A DNA stretch of 36,440 bases, from NCBI GenBank assembly GCA_015233395.1, contig JADFXV010000027.1, positions 1 to 36,440 of the forward strand, given 5' to 3'. The notes below the pieces were generated by a model that saw only the letters and a list, made by a program, of their open reading frames with translations, made no database searches and had not been told where the DNA came from. Both the position numbers and the translations under genes were made by a program. Below are positions 30,919 through 36,440 of this stretch, in pieces; the stretch's first letter is position 1, and every line of letters starts with the position of its first letter. Source of the DNA: Desulfovibrionaceae bacterium. Lineage in GTDB: Bacteria; Desulfobacterota; Desulfovibrionia; Desulfovibrionales; Desulfovibrionaceae.

Positions 30919-31010
30919 GAGGGAAACCAGGCGCCCAAGAGCAACTGTTACCGTTGCTCCCTTTCGGGCCTGGCGGGGTTGGCAGCGCTCATGCCGCCCG
31001 GTTTCCCCGG
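30919..31010 (-). ncRNA. ffs: Signal recognition particle RNA, small bacterial type (4.5S)
   Basis: On the minus strand the SRP domain IV signature is clear: GCCAGGCCCGAAAGGGAGCA, then ACGGTAACAGTTGCTC. It has the GNRA-like tip and the asymmetric loops that bind Ffh. The ends GGGAAACC (near 31008) and GGTTTCCC (near 30921) close the long helix, giving about 92 nt. It follows tRNA-Ser by a few bases and is ended by a strong terminator. Exact ends are estimates. Confidence 0.88.
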
Positions 31011-31017
31011 GAAAAAC

Positions 31018-31108
31018 TGGCGGAGAGGGAGAGATTCGAACTCTCGGAACCGTTTTGCGGTTCACACGATTTCCAGTCGTGCACCTTCGGCCGCTCGGCC
31101 ACCTCTCC
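31018..31108 (-). tRNA. tRNA-Ser(GGA)
   Basis: On the minus strand the acceptor GGAGAGG pairs with CCTCTCC. The D arm contains GCCGAGCGGCC, the anticodon loop is CTGGAAA (anticodon GGA), a long variable arm of the serine type follows (GAACCGCAAAACGGTTC), and the T loop is GTTCGAATC. Discriminator G and an encoded CCA end it at 31018. It reads Ser codons UCC/UCU. Confidence 0.97.
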
Positions 31109-31119
31109 ACGAACTGAGG

Positions 31120-31148
31120 GCAGTAATCAATCGACCGGTCAAAAGCAA
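31120..31148 (-). promoter_or_regulatory. Candidate promoter of tRNA-Ser / ffs
   Basis: On the minus strand TTGCTT (31143-31148), 17 bases and TACTGC (31120-31125) would start transcription about five bases before the tRNA. The position is right but the boxes are weak. Confidence 0.4.
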
Positions 31149-31169
31149 GGAAAAAATCGAGGCCCGGAC

Positions 31170-32162
31170 ATGTACATCGTCACCGGCGGGGCCGGGTTCA
31201 TCGGCAGCGGCGTCGTCCACCATCTCAACCGTCTGGGCGTGGACGACATTCTGATCGTCGACCATCTGGACGGCGGCGAGAAATGGAAGAATCTGCGCGG
31301 CTTGCGCTTTGCGGACTATCTGGACCGGGCGCAATTTCTGGAACTCGCGCAGGCCTGTCGCGACCGGTTCGCGGCCAAGGCGGTCATCCATTTGGGCGCC
31401 TGTTCGGCGACCACCGAGTTTGACGCCGCCTATCTTATGGAGAACAACACCCGCTACAGCCAGATCGTGTGCCGGTATTGCCTCGCCAACTCCGTGCGCT
31501 GCATCAACGCCTCCAGCGCGGCCACTTACGGCGACGGCGCGCTCGGCTTCGACGACGACCCGGCCGGGCTCGACCGTTTGCGGCCGCTGAACCCCTACGG
31601 CTATTCCAAGCACCTCTTCGACCTGTGGGCCGCGCGCGAGGGGCTGCTTACGCGATTTGCTTCACTCAAGTTCTTTAACGTCTTCGGCCCGAACGAATAC
31701 CACAAGGGCGACATGAAAAGCGTGGTCTGCAAGGCGTACGAGCAGATCAAGGCGACCGGGACGCTGCGCCTGTTCAAGTCCTACCGGGACGGCTGCCCGG
31801 ACGGCGGGCAAATGCGCGATTTCGTCTATCTCAAGGACTGCCTGGAGGCGATTTCCTGGCTGCTCGAACACCCGGACGCAAACGGCCTCTTCAACCTGGG
31901 AACCGGCCGGGCGCGCAGCTTCAACGATCTGGCGCGCGCCGTGTTCGCGGCCATGGGCGCGCCCTACAGCGTCGAGTACATCGACATGCCGCATGCCATC
32001 CGCGACAAATACCAGTATTTCACGCAAGCCAAAATGGACCGGCTGCGCGCGAGCGGCTACGCCGCGCCTTTTACGCCCCTGGAGGACGCCGTGGCCGACT
32101 ACGTGAAGAACTACCTGGCCGCGCCCTCGCCGTATCTGGCGGACGGGGCGGACGGGGCGTAG
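31170..32162 (+). CDS. hldD: ADP-L-glycero-D-manno-heptose 6-epimerase
   Basis: The 330-residue extended SDR has the NADP loop GGAGFIGS (6-13), KWKNL near 39-43 and HLGACSATTE (74-83), all typical of HldD. The catalytic YxxxK is Y143/K147 (NPYGYSK), followed by KFFNVFGPNEYHKGDMKSV. The last is the HldD block around the second active-site lysine. It inverts C6 of ADP-D-glycero-D-manno-heptose for the LPS inner core. The ATG at 31170 begins 62 bp from the divergent tRNA. The C-terminus ends with a short Asp/Gly/Ala repeat. Confidence 0.96.
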   Translation: MYIVTGGAGFIGSGVVHHLNRLGVDDILIVDHLDGGEKWKNLRGLRFADYLDRAQFLELAQACRDRFAAKAVIHLGACSATTEFDAAYLMENNTRYSQIVCRYCLANSVRCINASSAATYGDGALGFDDDPAGLDRLRPLNPYGYSKHLFDLWAAREGLLTRFASLKFFNVFGPNEYHKGDMKSVVCKAYEQIKATGTLRLFKSYRDGCPDGGQMRDFVYLKDCLEAISWLLEHPDANGLFNLGTGRARSFNDLARAVFAAMGAPYSVEYIDMPHAIRDKYQYFTQAKMDRLRASGYAAPFTPLEDAVADYVKNYLAAPSPYLADGADGA

Positions 32163-32185
32163 GATGAAACCGGGGAGAATCGGTC

Positions 32186-33559
<1,374 letters not shown>

Positions 33560-33572
33560 GGCGTCCTCTGGA

Positions 33573-35027
33573 TTATCGCTTCGGAAACGTCATGGTGATC
33601 TTGGCGCCGCCGCCATCGGAGGCGTCCAGGGCGATCGCGGCGCCGTGGCTTTGCAGGATGGTGCTGACGATGGCCAGTCCCAGGCCCGTGCCGGTGTCCT
33701 TGGTGGTGAAGAACGGGTCCAGGAGCTTGTCCTTGACCTCGGGGTCAAAGCCCGGTCCGTTGTCGGTGAAGGTCAGGACGATTTCGCGGCCGGCGTCCGC
33801 GGCGGCGACGGTGATGTTGCCGGGTTGCGCCCGGTCTTCGGGTTTGCGGCCGGCCAGGGCGTCGATGGAGTTGGAGATGACGTTGTAGAAGGCCCGGTAA
33901 AGCAGGTCCTTGTCGCCCACGAGCGTGAGGTCCGGCGGATAGGCTTTGACCGCGGCGATGCCGTGCTCCTCGAATTTGCCTTCCAGGAAGACCAGGGCCT
34001 GGTCGAGCAGGTGGGCGGCGTCCACGGGCTCTTGCTTGGGCGGATTGGGCCTTGCGTAGTCGAGAAAGTCGCCCACGGTCTTGGAGAGCCGTTTGGATTC
34101 CTGGAAGATGGCCGTGAGCAGTTTGGTGTTGGCGTCGGTCCCGTCCTTGTTTTTTTTCAGCAGCAGTTCGGCGCTGCTGCGGATGATGCCGAGCGGGTTT
34201 CTGATTTCGTGGGCGATGCCGGCCACCACCCGGCCCATGCCGGCCAGTTTTTCGTTCAGGTGCAGTTCGCGCTCCAGCTGTTCGCGTTCCTTGATGCGCT
34301 GGGCGTTGGCCCGGTCGGCCCGGGTGATGATCATGCGCAGGATCAGAAACAGGGCCATGGACGTGGCCAGGGCGGAGATGATGATCAGGCGCTGGAAATT
34401 GACGATGTTCTGGTAATCGGCGCTGATGTCCTGGGTGAATTCGAGCACGCCCGAGATCGGTCCGGCCGGTTCGCCGATTTCCAGGCCCTGTTCGGCTCGC
34501 AGGGGATAGACGATGCGCAGCACGACGCTTCGGGGTTCGACCCCGAAATTGAACATCAGCCGCCAGGGATCGATCCGGGTGATGAGGTCGAAGGTGTGCT
34601 TGTTGTTCTGCAGGGCCTCGTCCACGGCCTCGCCCGCCAGGCCGGCCTGGCCGATCTGGTTTTTATTGGTGTCGTAGGCCACCACCTTGTCCAGGTCGAA
34701 GATGCGGATGTCGAGCACGTTGAAGCTGTGCACCGTGGACAAGATGACCTTGTCTAAGCGTTCGTACTGCGCCTTTTGCTTGAGTTCGACCCGGCCGAAT
34801 CCGATCACCGTCGGCAGGGTGAAGCGCTGGTAGATCTGGTGGTTCAGATTGACCGCCAGCAGCAGGGCGAACTTGCGCTGTTTGTCGAGCACGGTCTCGC
34901 GCGCGTAATTGGACAGAAAAAAAGCCAAAAACAGGCTGATGCCCAGAATCAGCGCGAGCGAACTCCAGGAGACGACCTTGACGATGCCGAAGGACTGCTC
35001 CGGGCCGAGCCGGACCGGACGCGGCAA
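33573..35027 (-). CDS. Membrane sensor histidine kinase (NtrB/ZraS-like)
   Basis: The 484-residue protein has TM1 at about 18-39, a periplasmic double-PAS/Cache-like sensor of about 170 residues (FNVLDIRIFDLDKVVAYDT, PISGVLEFTQDI), and TM2 at about 212-235. A helical linker leads to phospho-acceptor H273 (GIAHEIRNPLG). The ATPase has VISNSIDAL, DNGPGFD, PFFTTKDTGTGLGL. No other start fits; translation appears to begin at TTG 35027, three bases after the pgi stop, with AGGGG inside the pgi end, so it is likely coupled to pgi. Signal unknown. Confidence 0.92.
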   Translation of the reverse strand: MPRPVRLGPEQSFGIVKVVSWSSLALILGISLFLAFFLSNYARETVLDKQRKFALLLAVNLNHQIYQRFTLPTVIGFGRVELKQKAQYERLDKVILSTVHSFNVLDIRIFDLDKVVAYDTNKNQIGQAGLAGEAVDEALQNNKHTFDLITRIDPWRLMFNFGVEPRSVVLRIVYPLRAEQGLEIGEPAGPISGVLEFTQDISADYQNIVNFQRLIIISALATSMALFLILRMIITRADRANAQRIKEREQLERELHLNEKLAGMGRVVAGIAHEIRNPLGIIRSSAELLLKKNKDGTDANTKLLTAIFQESKRLSKTVGDFLDYARPNPPKQEPVDAAHLLDQALVFLEGKFEEHGIAAVKAYPPDLTLVGDKDLLYRAFYNVISNSIDALAGRKPEDRAQPGNITVAAADAGREIVLTFTDNGPGFDPEVKDKLLDPFFTTKDTGTGLGLAIVSTILQSHGAAIALDASDGGGAKITMTFPKR

Positions 35028-35030
35028 GTC

Positions 35031-36380
35031 CTAGAACCCCTGCTCGGTGCGCTTGGCCGAGAGAAAGGCGTCGAGCAGGCCTTTTTCCTCGGCCAGCCCC
35101 GGAGCCCCGAGCCTGGAATTGGCCAGACGCTTGCCGAATTCCACCGCCGGCTGATCCAGGGGATCGATGTCGAGCAGCCAGCCGGTGAGAAGCGTCGCGG
35201 CTTCGAGCAGGCCCATCAGGGCGCCCGCGCTGACGGCGTCTGCCGCGCCGAGCCTGATCTCGACCAGGGGCGTGCCGGCCCGGGACAGGGCCATGTGCGT
35301 GCCCAGGGCCTCGGCCTGGAGCAGGTCGCCGAAATGCTTGCCCTTGAGGAACGAAAACGCCCCGGGCAGGTCGTCCGGGAAGGCCGGGCCCGGTTCCTGC
35401 TTGGGACAGGTCACGAACAGACAGCCCTTGTCCTTGGGCCCGTCGAAAAACATCTGGCACAGCGAATGCTGGTCGGTCACGCCCACGGCCGCGATCGGCA
35501 TGCTGCCCTTGCCCTCCTTGCCCAGGCTTTCGGCCCACAACTGGCAGAACCAGGCGCCGAAGGTGGAAAAATGCGGGATATAGGTGAAAAAGATGAGCTG
35601 GCCCCGGCCGGCGCTCATCAGCGACCAGCTCCAGGTGGCCAGTTTCCAGGCCGGATGCTCGCTAAGCGACTTGGTCGTCACGCCGCCGCCGGCAAGCGCG
35701 CCCGTGACCGAAAGCGCGCCCTGGCACAACTGGGCGGGATCGATGCCGAGGAACATGGCCGGCAAAAGGCCCACGGCCGACAAAACCGAATAGCGCCCGC
35801 CGAGATGGGTGGGCACGGGCAAGGCGGCGATGGCGTTCTCGGCCGCCTCCTGGCGCATCAGCCCGGTTTCCCCGGTGACGATCAGGACGTGCTTGGTCCA
35901 TTTGGCGCCAAGCGCGCCGCGCAGCCAGTTGCGGGCCAGAACGTACTGGGCGGCGGTCTCGATGGTGCCGCCGGACTTGCTCACGGCCACCACCACGGTC
36001 TTTTCCGGCGGCAGCTTGGCGAACCAGGAGGTCAGCCCCGGGGCGTCGATGTTGTCGGCGATCCACAGCCACGGCCCCTTGTGGCCGGGGGCGTCCTGGC
36101 CGGGCAGGAAGGCCTTCTGCAGGGCGCGCGCGCCGAGCGCGCTGCCGCCGATGCCAAGCAGCACCATGTGCTCGAACTTGGCCAGCGCGGGCCGCAAGGC
36201 CTCAAGCTCGCCGCGCAGCGAGGGCCAATGAGGGAGATTCAAAAACGGCAGAGCGCCGCCGTCGGCCGTGGTCGTCTCCAGGTTGAGCCTGGCCGCGATG
36301 GCCTCGATCCGCGACGCCCCGGCCGAAGGCCAGATGCCCTGGGGGAAAGCGTTGGTCCAATCCAGAATATTGCCGGGCAT
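35031..36380 (-). CDS. pgi: Glucose-6-phosphate isomerase
   Basis: The 449-residue protein belongs to the short prokaryotic PGI group. Phosphate-binding blocks are LGIGGSALGARAL, VVAVSKSGGTIETAAQ and GGRYSVLSAVGL. HSLCQMFFDG carries a family histidine/glutamine region, and a late KRLANSRLG helix provides the catalytic lysine area. It interconverts glucose-6-phosphate and fructose-6-phosphate. The start at 36380 is firm (AAGGAG six bases upstream). It leads the three-gene unit pgi, histidine kinase, NtrC-type regulator. The reason for this pairing is not evident from the sequence. Confidence 0.96.
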   Translation of the reverse strand: MPGNILDWTNAFPQGIWPSAGASRIEAIAARLNLETTTADGGALPFLNLPHWPSLRGELEALRPALAKFEHMVLLGIGGSALGARALQKAFLPGQDAPGHKGPWLWIADNIDAPGLTSWFAKLPPEKTVVVAVSKSGGTIETAAQYVLARNWLRGALGAKWTKHVLIVTGETGLMRQEAAENAIAALPVPTHLGGRYSVLSAVGLLPAMFLGIDPAQLCQGALSVTGALAGGGVTTKSLSEHPAWKLATWSWSLMSAGRGQLIFFTYIPHFSTFGAWFCQLWAESLGKEGKGSMPIAAVGVTDQHSLCQMFFDGPKDKGCLFVTCPKQEPGPAFPDDLPGAFSFLKGKHFGDLLQAEALGTHMALSRAGTPLVEIRLGAADAVSAGALMGLLEAATLLTGWLLDIDPLDQPAVEFGKRLANSRLGAPGLAEEKGLLDAFLSAKRTEQGF

Positions 36381-36416
36381 TGTATGCTCCTTGGGGATGG
36401 GGAGGGACGGGAGAAC

Positions 36417-36440
36417 CGGGGGAGGAACCTTTTTTGTAAA
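36417..36440. repeat. Palindrome family, copy P3, cut by window edge
   Basis: CGGGGGAGGAACCTTTTTTGT matches the left arm of P1 with two extra T residues. The flank GAGAACC before it equals the reverse complement of the right flank of P1, so the copy is inverted. The second arm should lie beyond the window. Confidence 0.6.

Overview
The window is high-GC DNA from what looks like a free-living anaerobic Gram-negative, most probably a Desulfovibrionaceae-type sulfate reducer (Desulfovibrio / Solidesulfovibrio group). This is an inference from: an oxygen-sensitive class III ribonucleotide reductase (nrdG-nrdD), menaquinone made by the futalosine route (an MqnE homologue plus a UbiD-type decarboxylase), two tandem porins of the type common in Desulfovibrio, a heptose epimerase for LPS core, a sigma54 two-component pair, and tRNA-Ser followed by a small SRP RNA.

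Layout. 1-4874 (minus): surface-glycan operon with an ATP-sulfurylase-like/APS kinase fusion, a GDP-mannose 4,6-dehydratase-like SDR, a GT2 glycosyltransferase and a GlfT2-like galactofuranosyltransferase cut by the left edge. 5001-7383 (minus): small lipoprotein, HD-GYP response regulator and an unknown protein. 7573-12123 (minus): nrdG, nrdD, two small secreted six-cysteine proteins and a spore-photoproduct-lyase-like radical SAM enzyme, closely packed as one probable operon. 12519-13967 (plus): UbiD-family decarboxylase. 13980-17830: a visibly AT-richer stretch with a sigma28-promoted unknown protein, a YecA-like protein behind a structured leader, and an OmpR/EnvZ-type two-component pair. 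17977-21004 (minus): envelope/secreted proteins and a CgeB-type glycosyltransferase. 21225-23800: small membrane protein, an LpxK-like protein without a P-loop, and a BI-1 family membrane protein. 24007-27580 (minus): two paralogous porins, each with its own terminator and candidate promoter. 27803-30696: recJ and mqnE, divergent. 30889-31108 (minus): tRNA-Ser(GGA), SRP RNA (ffs) and terminator. 31170-32162 (plus): hldD. 32186-36380 (minus): pgi, histidine kinase and NtrC-type regulator, tightly spaced.

Three families of structured intergenic DNA recur. The most striking is a multi-hairpin element of about 130 bp, with copies near 5.5, 15.5 and 22.9 kb plus a diverged tandem unit at 5.62 kb. 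Its stems change by compensating substitutions while a loop motif stays fixed. The second is a long perfect palindrome (12.37, 30.83 and, truncated, 36.42 kb). The third is a GC-rich hairpin pair (7.41 and 30.71 kb).

The best leads for new biology are the covarying repeat; the APS kinase carrying a sulfurylase domain that has lost its catalytic motifs; the LpxK homologue lacking a P-loop; the mirror-symmetric six-cysteine secreted protein in the nrdGD operon; and the sigma28-driven orphan protein. All assignments come from reading the sequence; no database search was run.
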